Assembly (NCBI RefSeq): GCF_017922435.1
Contig: NZ_VDEZ01000004.1
Coordinates: 62,001-126,000, forward strand
Length of the DNA: 64,000 nt
Source: Thalassospira sp. ER-Se-21-Dark
GTDB taxonomy: Bacteria; Pseudomonadota; Alphaproteobacteria; Rhodospirillales; Thalassospiraceae
Reading direction: 5' to 3'
Below the pieces are notes generated by a model, which ran no database searches, had not been told where the DNA came from, and worked only from the letters and a program-made list of their open reading frames with translations. The position numbers were made by a program, and so were the translations under genes. Positions 56,418-64,000 of the stretch are shown here, one piece after another (position 1 is the first letter of the stretch; each line of letters starts with the position of its first letter).

Positions 56418-56795
56418 TTAGCCGTTCTGACGGGGACCGCCACGGCGATTACCGCCACGACCGCCGCGCTCGTCGCGGTTGCGCAGAATGGCAGACTGTT
56501 CTTCTTCGAACTCGTCAACCTTGACAGTCATCTGACGCAGAACGTCTTCGTTCAGGCGCATCTGACGCTCATATTCCGCGATCGCGTCTTTGTCAGCTTC
56601 GATCTGGAAGAGAGTATAGTGGCCTTTGCGGTTCTTTTTGACACGGTATGCCAGGGAACGCAGACCCCAATATTCGGTTTTGGCGATTTTGCCGCCGAGA
56701 CCTTCGATGGTCTGGGTCAGCTTTTCGTTCAGACTTTCAACCTGTGCGGTCGAGAAGTCCTGACGTGCGATAAACACGCTTTCGTATTTGCTCAT
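56418..56795 (-). CDS. rpsF: 30S ribosomal protein S6
   Basis: A 125-residue S6, beginning MSKYESVFIARQDFS and containing YWGLRSLAYRVKKNRKGHYT. It pairs with S18 on the platform of the 30S subunit. The tail ends RGGRGGNRRGGPRQNG, a Gly/Arg-rich end. First gene of the operon; its leader is structured (56817-56860), consistent with the S6:S18 feedback known in other bacteria. Confidence 0.98.
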   Translation of the reverse strand: MSKYESVFIARQDFSTAQVESLNEKLTQTIEGLGGKIAKTEYWGLRSLAYRVKKNRKGHYTLFQIEADKDAIAEYERQMRLNEDVLRQMTVKVDEFEEEQSAILRNRDERGGRGGNRRGGPRQNG

Positions 56796-56816
56796 AATAC
56801 TCCTATTACTCCTTTT

Positions 56817-56860
56817 GGCTTATCTCTTCCTGCATGACCTCGTGCCATGCAGGCATAGCC
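56817..56860 (-). promoter_or_regulatory. Structured leader of rpsF, candidate S6:S18 autoregulatory RNA
   Basis: In the leader, 22 bases before the rpsF start, a perfect 8-bp stem CCTGCATG/CATGCAGG (56829-56836, 56846-56853) sits inside an outer GGCT/AGCC stem (56817-56820, 56857-56860). A GCCGG/CCGGC alternative (near 56858-56872) competes. S6:S18 leader control is known in many bacteria; that this is the same element is inference. Confidence 0.5.
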
Positions 56861-57255
56861 GGACAATCCCGGCAAGGAGCCGTGAGACGGCGGAATATAC
56901 ACTTTTCGCCCATGAGTGCAACGCCAAATGCAGCTTTTTGCCGATTACGGGATAGCGCGATGGCTTTGACAGTATCGGCAGAAACCTGCGTGTTTCTGAC
57001 ATCGATCTGTCATGGGCTGAGCATTGCGGTATCGGGATAACCGACATGCACGCGATTGTGAAGGCGGCGTTTGTCCCTGTATTCAATGCATCTTCGGACT
57101 TAAAGCGACAGCAGGCCTTGGTTTTCCATGCGGCTTCGGCGGTGGAACTTGTGGATGCGGGGGCGCCGGGTATTGTGCGCTGCGCAACAGCCAGTCCTTC
57201 GTAAATGATGCAAAATATGCCATAAACGCGCAAATTCGGGTGTCAAACCCGAAAG
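56861..57255. other. Divergent rpsF-fabD intergenic region
   Basis: About 400 bases with no convincing gene. The open minus-strand frame at 56820-57233 has no recognised features and overlaps the leader structure. The rpsF promoter should lie here. The two sharp palindromes on the fabD side are listed separately. Confidence 0.45.
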
Positions 57256-57277
57256 TCACACTATTGTTATAGTGTGA
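57256..57277. promoter_or_regulatory. Perfect inverted repeat upstream of fabD
   Basis: Nine-base arms TCACACTAT (57256-57264) and ATAGTGTGA (57269-57277) around TGTT. It is 64 bp before the fabD -35 box. Operator-like; the protein is unknown. Confidence 0.6.
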
Positions 57278-57340
57278 TCGCGACGTGCAGTTTTAGGGTG
57301 TAAAAAAATCAAACCAACCGCGCCCATCAGGTTTCAGTTC

Positions 57341-57368
57341 TTGACAGTGCGCTTGCGCACGCTATCAA
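57341..57368 (+). promoter_or_regulatory. fabD promoter with palindrome in its spacer
   Basis: TTGACA (57341-57346), 16-bp spacer, TATCAA (57363-57368). The spacer holds the palindrome GTGCGC-TT-GCGCAC (57347-57360), directly adjacent to the -35 box. A repressor bound there would block RNA polymerase. Confidence 0.65.
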
Positions 57369-57440
57369 GGGTGGCTCAATTTCAAGGGGCCGGTTTTCGG
57401 CACAGTCTTCGTAGAAGCGGACAAGGGTTTATTTAATATA

Positions 57441-58382
57441 ATGACACGCGCACTCGTTTTCCCCGGACAGGGGTCGCAAGCGGTAGGTATGGGCAAGGAA
57501 CTGGCAGACGCATTCCCGGTTGCCCGCGAAGTTTTCCAGGAAATTGATGATGCGCTTTCGCAAAAGCTGAGCGCCCTGATGTTCGAAGGTCCGGAAAACG
57601 AGCTGACCCTGACCGAAAACGCGCAGCCGGCTTTGATGGCGGTCAGCCTTGCTGTCACCCGTGTTCTGGAAAAAGAAGGCGGCTTTACCCTGACCGATAA
57701 GTGCGATCTTGTTGCCGGTCATTCCCTTGGCGAATATTCCGCCCTTGCAGCAGCAGGCACCTTTGCCATTTCCGATGCCGCGCGCCTTTTGAAAATCCGT
57801 GGTCAGGCGATGCAGGCCGCCGTTCCGGTCGGTGTTGGTGCGATGGCAGCCCTTCTTGGTCTTGATTATGTCGACGCGGTTGCGGTTGCCGAAGAAGCAG
57901 CACAAGGTGAAGTTTGCACCGCCGCCAATGACAATGCCAGCGGGCAGGTCGTAGTTTCCGGTCACAAAGCGGCTGTGGAACGCGCGATTGAGATCGCCAA
58001 GGAAAAGGGTGCCAAACGCGCCGTGTTGTTGCCGGTATCGGCACCGTTCCATTGTGCCCTGATGCAGCCGGCAGCCGATCGCATGGCAGAGGCGCTTGGC
58101 GCTGTGACCATGAATGCACCGGGCAAGCCGGTCGTTGCCAACGTGACCGCAGAAAAAACTGACGATCCGGAAACCATTCGTAAACTCCTTGTAGAGCAGG
58201 TTTGCGGCACCGTGCGCTGGCGTGAGTCGGTTCTTTATATGAAAGAGCAGGGCATCACCGATCTGGTAGAGATCGGCGCAGGCAAAGTTTTGACCGGCAT
58301 GGTACGTCGTATTGACCGCGATCTGAGCGGCACGGCTGTGAATGGTCCGGCAGATATCGAAGCATTCCTCGGCGCTCTGTAA
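57441..58382 (+). CDS. fabD: Malonyl-CoA:ACP transacylase
   Basis: A 313-residue enzyme loading malonate onto acyl carrier protein. FPGQGSQAVGMGKELAD starts the domain, the catalytic serine is in GHSLGEYSALAA, and the active-site histidine region is VSAPFHCALM. Normal length. First gene of the fatty acid synthesis cluster, 42 bases before fabG. Confidence 0.97.
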   Translation: MTRALVFPGQGSQAVGMGKELADAFPVAREVFQEIDDALSQKLSALMFEGPENELTLTENAQPALMAVSLAVTRVLEKEGGFTLTDKCDLVAGHSLGEYSALAAAGTFAISDAARLLKIRGQAMQAAVPVGVGAMAALLGLDYVDAVAVAEEAAQGEVCTAANDNASGQVVVSGHKAAVERAIEIAKEKGAKRAVLLPVSAPFHCALMQPAADRMAEALGAVTMNAPGKPVVANVTAEKTDDPETIRKLLVEQVCGTVRWRESVLYMKEQGITDLVEIGAGKVLTGMVRRIDRDLSGTAVNGPADIEAFLGAL

Positions 58383-58424
58383 GAGTGTCCGGAACACGAA
58401 CGAACCCAAAGGGAACGAAAATTT

Positions 58425-59165
58425 ATGTTTGATCTTGCAGGGAAAACAGCACTCGTAACCGGTGCGACCGGCGGTATCGGTGGCGAAATCGCCAAGGTTC
58501 TGGCGGGCGCCGGTGCGAAGGTTGCTCTGTCGGGGACCCGTCAGGAACGCCTCGAAGCGGTTGCTGCCGAAATCGGTGGCAACGCGGTTGTTGTTCCGGC
58601 CAACCTTTCGGATAAAGAATCGGTCGATGGCCTGATCAAAAATGCCGAGGAGGCCCTTGGTGGTCAGCTTGATATTCTGGTCAACAATGCCGGGATTACC
58701 CGTGATCAGCTTGCCATGCGTCTTAAGGACGAAGACTGGCAGGCGGTTCTTGATGTGAACCTGACCTCTGCCTTCAAGCTTGCGCGCAATTCGCTGCGCG
58801 GCATGATGAAGCGCCGTCACGGCCGTATTATCAACATCACCTCGATCGTTGGTGTGACCGGTAACCCGGGCCAGACCAACTATGCCGCTGCCAAGGCCGG
58901 GATGATCGGTTGGTCAAAATCGCTGGCACAAGAGGTTGCGGCGCGCGGAATTACGGTTAACTGTGTGGCACCGGGCTTTATTACCACGGCCATGACCGAA
59001 GAACTCGGAGATGCCCAGAAAGAAAAGCTTTTGGGCGGTATTCCGGCAGGTCGCATGGGCGACAGCAAAGAGATCGCAGCAGCGGTTCTGTATCTTGCAA
59101 GTGACGAAGCAGCTTATGTCACAGGACAGACCTTGCATGTGAATGGCGGAATGGCGATGATTTAA
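58425..59165 (+). CDS. fabG: 3-oxoacyl-ACP reductase
   Basis: A 246-residue SDR for the first reduction in fatty acid elongation. NADPH-binding TGATGGIGGEIA, VNNAGITRDQLAMRL, and catalytic Ser/Tyr/Lys in NITSIVGVTGNPGQTNYAAA followed by KAG. AEEVAARGITVNCVAPGFI-type segment (LAQEVAARGITVNCVAPGF) is typical. Preceded by a purine-rich AAAGGGAACG. Confidence 0.97.
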   Translation: MFDLAGKTALVTGATGGIGGEIAKVLAGAGAKVALSGTRQERLEAVAAEIGGNAVVVPANLSDKESVDGLIKNAEEALGGQLDILVNNAGITRDQLAMRLKDEDWQAVLDVNLTSAFKLARNSLRGMMKRRHGRIINITSIVGVTGNPGQTNYAAAKAGMIGWSKSLAQEVAARGITVNCVAPGFITTAMTEELGDAQKEKLLGGIPAGRMGDSKEIAAAVLYLASDEAAYVTGQTLHVNGGMAMI

Positions 59166-59262
59166 CCCGTTGCGGGTTGCCTTCTTTTCTGTTTAAAAGA
59201 GGCCGCTATACCAAATATTGAAACTGGCGATTGTTCGTTGCCGGTTTCCGGTTCCCGGGAAC

Positions 59263-59327
59263 TCCTTCAATAGGGGGACACAACGGGTACCACGTGTAAA
59301 CTAACTGACAGAAAACCTATTGAAGGA
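59263..59327 (+). promoter_or_regulatory. Long-range hairpin that would hide the acpP ribosome-binding site
   Basis: TCCTTCAATAGG (59263-59274) and CCTATTGAAGGA (59316-59327) are exact reverse complements, 12 bp, separated by 41 bases. The downstream arm contains AAGGA, the acpP Shine-Dalgarno, 8 bases before its ATG at 59336. If transcription starts upstream, folding would limit translation. Confidence 0.6.
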
Positions 59328-59335
59328 TTTGAGCT

Positions 59336-59572
59336 ATGAGTGATGTCGCAGATCGCGTGAAGAAGATCGTTGTCGAGCACCTCGGTGTTGAAGAAGACAA
59401 GGTCACTGAAAACGCAAGCTTCATCGACGATCTGGGCGCAGACAGCCTGGACACCGTTGAGCTGGTTATGGCGTTTGAAGAAGAATTCGGTTGTGAAATT
59501 CCGGATGACGCGGCTGAAAAAATTCTGACCGTTAAAGACGCGATCGACTTCATCGAAAAGGCGGACAGCTAA
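59336..59572 (+). CDS. acpP: Acyl carrier protein
   Basis: A 78-residue acidic carrier protein. The phosphopantetheine serine is S37 in [19 protein letters not shown]. It carries growing acyl chains for all FAS II enzymes. High Glu/Asp content and preferred codons mark it as strongly expressed. It has a long leader of 170 bases after fabG with an RBS-occluding inverted repeat and its own terminator. Confidence 0.99.
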   Translation: MSDVADRVKKIVVEHLGVEEDKVTENASFIDDLGADSLDTVELVMAFEEEFGCEIPDDAAEKILTVKDAIDFIEKADS

Positions 59573-59588
59573 GTTTGCTGTTAGACAT

Positions 59589-59621
59589 GGGCGCCTAGAG
59601 GGCATCCTCAGGCGCCCTTTT
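59589..59621 (+). terminator. acpP terminator
   Basis: Arms GGGCGCCT (59589-59596) and AGGCGCCC (59610-59617) with an inner GAGG/CCTC stem, followed by TTTTCG. It isolates the short acpP message from fabF, so fabF gets its transcripts by read-through or from its own start. Confidence 0.8.
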
Positions 59622-59660
59622 CGTCTTTGCTGGATTCATAGAATAAAGGCGTAATGCGGG

Positions 59661-60920
59661 ATGAGACGCGTAGTTGTTACCGGTATTGGTGCTGTTACTC
59701 CGCTTGCTAGCGGGGCACAGAATACTTGGCAGAAACTGCTGAACAGCCAATCCGGGATCAAAAGCATCGATACGTTTGACGTGTCGGATATCCCTGCCAA
59801 AATCGCAGGCCTCGTGCCGCGCGGTGAGGGTGACGGACTTTTCAACGCTGAAGATCATGTCTCGATCAAAGACATGAAGAAAATGGACGATTTCATCGTC
59901 TATGGGATTGCTGCAGCTGATCAGGCGATTGCGGATTCTGGCTGGAAGCCGGAAACCGACGAAGATCAGGAAGCAACCGGCGTTTTGATCGGTTCGGGGA
60001 TCGGTGGGTTGCCCAAGATTTCCGAGGCAACTGATCTGGTCAATAACGGCAAGACCCGTCGTGTCAGTCCGTTCTTCATTCCGTCTTGTCTGATTAACCT
60101 GGTTTCAGGTCAGGTTTCGATCAAACACGGTCTTAAAGGTCCGAACCATGCGGTGGTTACCGCCTGTTCGACCGGTGCACACGCCGTTGGCGACGCATCG
60201 CGCATGATTATGCTTGGCGATGCCGATGTCATGGTTGCGGGTGGTGCCGAAGCTGCTGTTTGCCGTCTTGGCATGGCGGGCTTTGCTGCTGCGCGTGCGC
60301 TTTCGACCAGTTACAACGACACACCGACCGAAGCATCCCGTCCGTGGGATGAAGGCCGTGACGGTTTCGTCATGGGCGAAGGTGCGGGCTGTGTCGTTCT
60401 TGAAGAATACGAACACGCCAAGGCGCGTGGAGCGCGGATTTACGCCGAAGTTGCCGGTTACGGCATGTCGGGCGATGCTTATCACATCACCGCACCGGCC
60501 GAAGACGGTAATGGCGGCTTCCGTTCGATGCGCAATGCTATCCGCAATGCGGGTCTGAACCCGGAAGATGTTGATTACGTCAACGCACACGGCACCTCGA
60601 CTCCGCTGGGTGATGAAATCGAACTGGGTGCGGTCAAGCGCCTGTTCGGTGATCATGCCCAGAAAATGTCGATGTCTTCGACCAAATCGGCAACCGGTCA
60701 CCTTCTGGGTGCTGCCGGTGCGATTGAAGCAGTGTTCTCGATCCTTGCGATCCACGAAGGCGTTGTTCCGCCGACGTTGAACCTGCGCAATCCGTCCGAG
60801 GCATGCAAAGGCATCGATCTGGTTCCGCTTGAAGCCAAACAGCGTAAAGTCAATGTCGCTCTGTCGAACTCGTTCGGCTTTGGCGGCACCAACGCATCGC
60901 TTGTTTTCAAGGCCGTTTAA
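59661..60920 (+). CDS. fabF: 3-oxoacyl-ACP synthase II
   Basis: A 419-residue condensing enzyme. The catalytic cysteine lies in VVTACSTGAHAVGDA, the two active-site histidines in NAHGTSTPLGD and SATGHLLGAAGA, and GFGGTNASLVF near the end is the family signature. It extends acyl chains using malonyl-ACP. Normal length. Placed after acpP in the common fabD-G-acpP-fabF order. Confidence 0.98.
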   Translation: MRRVVVTGIGAVTPLASGAQNTWQKLLNSQSGIKSIDTFDVSDIPAKIAGLVPRGEGDGLFNAEDHVSIKDMKKMDDFIVYGIAAADQAIADSGWKPETDEDQEATGVLIGSGIGGLPKISEATDLVNNGKTRRVSPFFIPSCLINLVSGQVSIKHGLKGPNHAVVTACSTGAHAVGDASRMIMLGDADVMVAGGAEAAVCRLGMAGFAAARALSTSYNDTPTEASRPWDEGRDGFVMGEGAGCVVLEEYEHAKARGARIYAEVAGYGMSGDAYHITAPAEDGNGGFRSMRNAIRNAGLNPEDVDYVNAHGTSTPLGDEIELGAVKRLFGDHAQKMSMSSTKSATGHLLGAAGAIEAVFSILAIHEGVVPPTLNLRNPSEACKGIDLVPLEAKQRKVNVALSNSFGFGGTNASLVFKAV

Positions 60921-60949
60921 ACAGCAGAGCAACCCCCGGGAGCATTCCC

Positions 60950-61924
60950 TTGAAGCGTTTTCTGCTTTTTATTGGCTTTCTGATCATCACCGCTGCTCTC
61001 GCCACAGGTGGGGCAGCGGTGTATGTTTATGTGCAATACACATCGCCGAGCAATTTGGCGCAGGAACGCGACATCATCATCCCCCAGGGAACCGGTGTGC
61101 GCGGTATTGCCGAGATTTTCCAACGTGAAAACATCATCACCGAACCGCTGATCTTCCTTGCCGGGGTTCGGGTCAGTCAGCTTGACCGGTCGCTGCGGGC
61201 GGGGGAATACCATTTCCCGGCCCGGGTCAGCCCGAAACAGGCTGCTGAAATTCTGGCCTTTGGGGATACGGTCAAACGGTTTGTCACCATCCCCGAAGGT
61301 CTTCGTTCGGGCGAAATCGTCGATCGGATCAATCTGGTTGACGGATTAAGCGGCGAGATCGCCGATATTCCGGCCGATGGCACCTTGTTGCCGGAAACCT
61401 ATCAGTTCTCGTTTGGCGATACGAAGCAAAGCATCATTGATCGCATGCGCGCGGCCCACGATGAAATGGTCAAACAGCTTTGGCCGGGCCGTCAGGAAGG
61501 ATTGCCGTTCGACACCATTGAAGAAGCCGTCATTCTGGCCTCCATCGTCGAGCGGGAAACCGGTGTTGCTGGCGAACGGGCACGGGTTGCGGGCGTGTTT
61601 ATCAATCGCCTGCGACGCGATATGCGTCTGCAGTCTGATCCGACAGTTGCCTATGCGCTTAGCCCGGACAAGCGTCTTGAACGTCCTTTGACGCGCAAGG
61701 ACTGGCGTTTTGAGAGCCCCTATAACACTTATGTCACCAGCGGCCTGCCGCCGGGGCCAATCACCAATCCGGGGCGCGATGCGTTCTATGCCGTCCTGCA
61801 TCCGGCCACGACCGAAGATCTGTACTTCGTTGCAGACGGGACGGGCGGACATGCCTTTGCCCGCACCCTTGATGAGCATAATCGCAACGTTGCCAAGTGG
61901 CGTCGCATCCGCGACGGGCAGTGA
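60950..61924 (+). CDS. mltG: Endolytic transglycosylase MltG
   Basis: A 324-residue inner-membrane enzyme that cuts nascent glycan strands. One N-terminal helix (FLLFIGFLIITAALATGGAA) precedes a LysM-like region (IPQGTGVRGIAEIF) and the YceG domain, with the catalytic glutamate in ILASIVERETGV, then RVAGVFINRLR, MRLQSDPTVAY and YNTYVTSGLPPGPITNPG. Normal length. It follows fabF by 29 bases, typical of Alphaproteobacteria. Confidence 0.96.
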   Translation: MKRFLLFIGFLIITAALATGGAAVYVYVQYTSPSNLAQERDIIIPQGTGVRGIAEIFQRENIITEPLIFLAGVRVSQLDRSLRAGEYHFPARVSPKQAAEILAFGDTVKRFVTIPEGLRSGEIVDRINLVDGLSGEIADIPADGTLLPETYQFSFGDTKQSIIDRMRAAHDEMVKQLWPGRQEGLPFDTIEEAVILASIVERETGVAGERARVAGVFINRLRRDMRLQSDPTVAYALSPDKRLERPLTRKDWRFESPYNTYVTSGLPPGPITNPGRDAFYAVLHPATTEDLYFVADGTGGHAFARTLDEHNRNVAKWRRIRDGQ

Positions 61925-61952
61925 TCACGCCAAAGAGTTCGAACCAAATGAT

Positions 61953-61983
61953 AAAGGCGGCATCGGATTGATGCCGCCTTTTT
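61953..61983 (+). terminator. mltG terminator
   Basis: Arms AAAGGCGGCATC (61953-61964) and GATGCCGCCTTT (61970-61981), loop GGATT, then TTG. Long perfect stem at the end of the fab-mltG transcript. Confidence 0.92.
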
Positions 61984-61988
61984 GCTTC

Positions 61989-62780
61989 CTAGTGTTCGCT
62001 GTGGCTGTCGGGCGATGATGTTTTCTTCGGGATCCGGGATGCCGCAAGATCCATCAACCATTGCGGTGTCATCTTAAGCATTCCGATAATCAGGTTCATT
62101 TGCCAGGGGAAGGCGATCATGCCCTTGTTGCGTTCAAGGCCCCGCACGATCTTCTTTGCGGCCTTGTCGGCCTGCATGAAGAAGGGCATCGGGAAATCAT
62201 TGGCATCAGTGATGCGGCTTTTAACAAAGCCCGGGCAGATGACATTGACCTTCACGCCATCGGGCGCCAATGCACCACGCAATCCTTCGCCGTAAACCCG
62301 GACAGCCGCCTTGCTGGCGCAATAGGCCGGGGCAGAGGGCATTCCGCGCCACGATGCCTGGGAGGCGACCAGTGCGACCTGACCGCGTCTGCGCGCACGC
62401 ATGACCTTGATCGCCGGATCAATCGTGTTCAGGACACCGGCGACATTGGTGGCAAAGATATCGCGAACCTGTTCGGGGCTTTCGCCAAGACCACCGGTGC
62501 CGGCCGAAATGCCGGCATTGGCAATAACGAGGCTGAGCGGCGCAATTTCATCGCAATGGGTGACATAGGCGTCCATTGTTTCGCGCGACGTCACATCGAG
62601 AACATCGGAATAAACATTGGCCCCGGCGGCGCGGCAATCATTTTCCACCAGTTGCAAGCGTGTTTGATTGCGACCGCTGATAAAAAGGGTCACGCCGGTA
62701 CGTGCGAAATGGCGGGCAAGGGCAGCACCAATACCCGAACTGGCACCGGTGATCAGAATGGCATCGTACTGAAAGGACAT
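61989..62780 (-). CDS. Short-chain dehydrogenase/reductase
   Basis: A 263-residue classical SDR on the opposite strand within the fab-gmk region. NAD(P)-binding TGASSGIGAALARHF, the LVIANAGISAG block, catalytic YCASKAAVRVYGEGL and the loop CPGFVKSRITDANDFPMPF. The frame extends to 62840, but ATG 62780 has the better start MSFQYDAILITG. Substrate unknown; it resembles SDR family members with a C-terminal hydrophobic patch (MNLIIGMLKMTPQWLMDL). Confidence 0.87.
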   Translation of the reverse strand: MSFQYDAILITGASSGIGAALARHFARTGVTLFISGRNQTRLQLVENDCRAAGANVYSDVLDVTSRETMDAYVTHCDEIAPLSLVIANAGISAGTGGLGESPEQVRDIFATNVAGVLNTIDPAIKVMRARRRGQVALVASQASWRGMPSAPAYCASKAAVRVYGEGLRGALAPDGVKVNVICPGFVKSRITDANDFPMPFFMQADKAAKKIVRGLERNKGMIAFPWQMNLIIGMLKMTPQWLMDLAASRIPKKTSSPDSHSEH

Positions 62781-62972
62781 TGTTGCTCGTACTGGGTTTT
62801 GAAATAAGGAAATTGATTTTTGCGGAACATGCTGCAGCAATAGGGCAGCATTATGAAATGCGGCTTATGCTTACCATATTGTCGTTATCGCGTGATGATC
62901 GGTGTTCACCCTTGGCGGGACACTGGCCAATGGTTATAAACGCCCAAACACAAAAGCAAACTGGATGAAAAG

Positions 62973-63857
62973 ATGACCGTTTCAAGCATGACCGGATTTG
63001 CGCGCGTTGATGGCGCGGCCGATGGTTTCGGCTGGACCTGGGAACTGCGCAGCGTCAATGGCAAGGGGCTTGATGTTCGCCTGCGTCTGAATGGCGGGTT
63101 TGAGCGTCTTGAAGCCAAGGTGCGTGATGCGGTTTCCAAGCGGTTCAAGCGCGGCAATATGGGCGTGACCCTGAATGTTACGCGTTCCGGCGATAACAAT
63201 GCTTATTCGGTGAACCGTGAACTGCTTTCCGAACTGGTCCAGATCGCCGAGGAGTTTGATAATACCAGCAGCCTGTCGGCAGGCACGATTGCAGATCTGA
63301 TGAATGTGCGCGGTGTGCTTGAAGCCTATGAGCCACAGGAAGACGAAGCAACACGGGACGCCAATGATGCCGCCGTGCTGGTAAGCCTGAATGAAGCCAT
63401 CGATCAGATGGCCGCCCACCGGGCAGAAGAGGGCGAAAAACTTGATGTGATGCTGCGCGGCCATGTCGATAACATCGAGGCAACTGTTACACGTGCTGAA
63501 AACTGCGAATCAGCGCGTGCCGACGCTATCAAGGATCGTCTGAAACGTCAGGTCGAAGAATTGATGGATGCGGGCAAGTTCGACCCCGAACGCCTGCATC
63601 AGGAAGCGGCGATTTTGGCAACCAAGGCCGACATCCGCGAGGAGATTGATCGTCTCAAAGCCCATATCAGCGCAGCGCGCGATATGTTGACCAAGGGGGG
63701 ATCGATCGGGCGCAAGCTTGACTTCCTGTGCCAGGAGTTCAATCGCGAAGCCAATACCTTGTGCTCAAAGGCGAATGATATTGAACTGACCAATTGCGGT
63801 ATGGAGCTTAAAGTGATCATTGATCAGCTCCGCGAGCAGGTTCAGAACGTCGAATAA
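62973..63857 (+). CDS. yicC: YicC family protein (RNase adapter/nuclease-related)
   Basis: A 294-residue YicC. SSMTGFARVDG starts the domain, then ELRSVNGKGLDVRLRL; the C-terminal part holds FLCQEFNREANTLCSKANDI and LKVIIDQLREQVQNVE, the DUF1732 block. YicC proteins act as ribonucleases or as adapters affecting RNase activity in E. coli. The gene lies 20 bases before gmk, a fixed neighbour. Normal length. Confidence 0.94.
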   Translation: MTVSSMTGFARVDGAADGFGWTWELRSVNGKGLDVRLRLNGGFERLEAKVRDAVSKRFKRGNMGVTLNVTRSGDNNAYSVNRELLSELVQIAEEFDNTSSLSAGTIADLMNVRGVLEAYEPQEDEATRDANDAAVLVSLNEAIDQMAAHRAEEGEKLDVMLRGHVDNIEATVTRAENCESARADAIKDRLKRQVEELMDAGKFDPERLHQEAAILATKADIREEIDRLKAHISAARDMLTKGGSIGRKLDFLCQEFNREANTLCSKANDIELTNCGMELKVIIDQLREQVQNVE

Positions 63858-63877
63858 GCGGCAGGGAAGGAAACATC

Positions 63878-64000
63878 ATGATCGATCCGCATAACCGCCG
63901 TGGCGTGATGCTGGTGTTCTGTGCGCCGTCCGGTGCCGGGAAAACGACCATCACCCGTCAGTTGCTTGAAAACGATGACAAGATCTCCTTGTCTGTGTCT
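63878..64000 (+). CDS. gmk: Guanylate kinase, N-terminal part (3' end outside window)
   Basis: The first 41 codons are present. MIDPHNRRGVMLVFCAPSGA leads into the P-loop APSGAGKTTIT, and RQLLEN follows, as in guanylate kinase. It phosphorylates GMP. A GGGAAGG site lies 8 bases upstream of the ATG. The gene continues beyond the window. Position after yicC supports the name. Confidence 0.9.
   Translation, partial: MIDPHNRRGVMLVFCAPSGAGKTTITRQLLENDDKISLSVS

Noticed and set aside
56820..57233. Possible 137-residue minus-strand protein upstream of rpsF
   Set aside because: Overlaps the structured leader and has no recognised features.
57429..58820. 463-residue minus-strand frame opposite fabD and fabG
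   Set aside because: Shadow frame; no start signals or motifs.

Overview
The window is a gene-dense, GC-moderate bacterial chromosome segment, about 60 protein genes, with no rRNA, tRNA, CRISPR array, insertion sequence or prophage that I can recognise. Gene content and order point to an alphaproteobacterium, most likely a Rhodospirillales member of the Thalassospira type (inference from protein familiarity, not a search). Supporting signs are the ChvE-GguA-GguB sugar transporter with a GbpR-type regulator, a DUF2794 gene, a CIRCE-controlled groESL operon, and the fab-mltG-yicC-gmk and rpsF-rpsR-rplI-dnaB-alr-radA-cvpA-purF neighbourhoods.

Region by region. 1-7.5 kb: tail of a class II amidotransferase gene, then a DeoR-type regulator divergent from a tightly overlapping operon. 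That operon encodes an Fe/phosphosugar-type ABC transporter, a beta-CASP-like metallo-beta-lactamase protein, a histidine phosphatase and a HAD phosphatase resembling the 3'-phosphatase domain of T4 polynucleotide kinase. This combination is the most unusual system in the window. 7.6-10.5 kb: minus-strand singletons (msrB, a secreted nuclease, a P-loop kinase-like protein, a secreted unknown). 10.5-17.7 kb: GbpR-type LysR regulator divergent from chvE-gguA-gguB and an IlvD/Edd-family sugar-acid dehydratase, forming a sugar uptake and oxidation locus. 18.6-27.1 kb: glmU, glmS, a lipoprotein and a dTDP-rhamnose set (rfbB, rfbD, rfbA, convergent rfbC), that is, envelope sugar-nucleotide supply. 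28.4-32.6 kb: groES-groEL, an Old Yellow Enzyme and a small heat-shock protein. 32.6-38.6 kb: a cysteine synthase-like protein, a lone fliN, a membrane PQQ glucose dehydrogenase, a Sel1 protein, DUF2794 and a lipoprotein. 39-42.8 kb: yfgM-like, bamB and der, the same order as in E. coli. 42.8-46.3 kb: cytochrome c, an aldo/keto reductase with a divergent LysR gene, and an SDR.

45.6-56.8 kb is one long minus-strand housekeeping block. It holds ribosomal proteins S6, S18 and L9, the replicative helicase, alanine racemase, a lipid-transport ABC pair, RadA, CvpA and PurF. Facing away from it, 57.4-64 kb carries fabD-fabG-acpP-fabF-mltG, an SDR, yicC and the start of gmk.

The regulatory DNA is unusually readable. 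There are paired inverted operators in the DeoR-ABC intergenic region, a palindrome pair between gbpR and chvE, and four TAACA elements phased at exactly 10 bp upstream of glmU. There is also a CIRCE element, a palindrome inside the spacer of the fabD promoter, and a perfect 12-bp inverted repeat that would hide the acpP ribosome-binding site. Many gene ends carry clear hairpin terminators. All functions are assigned by reading motifs; no database search was run.
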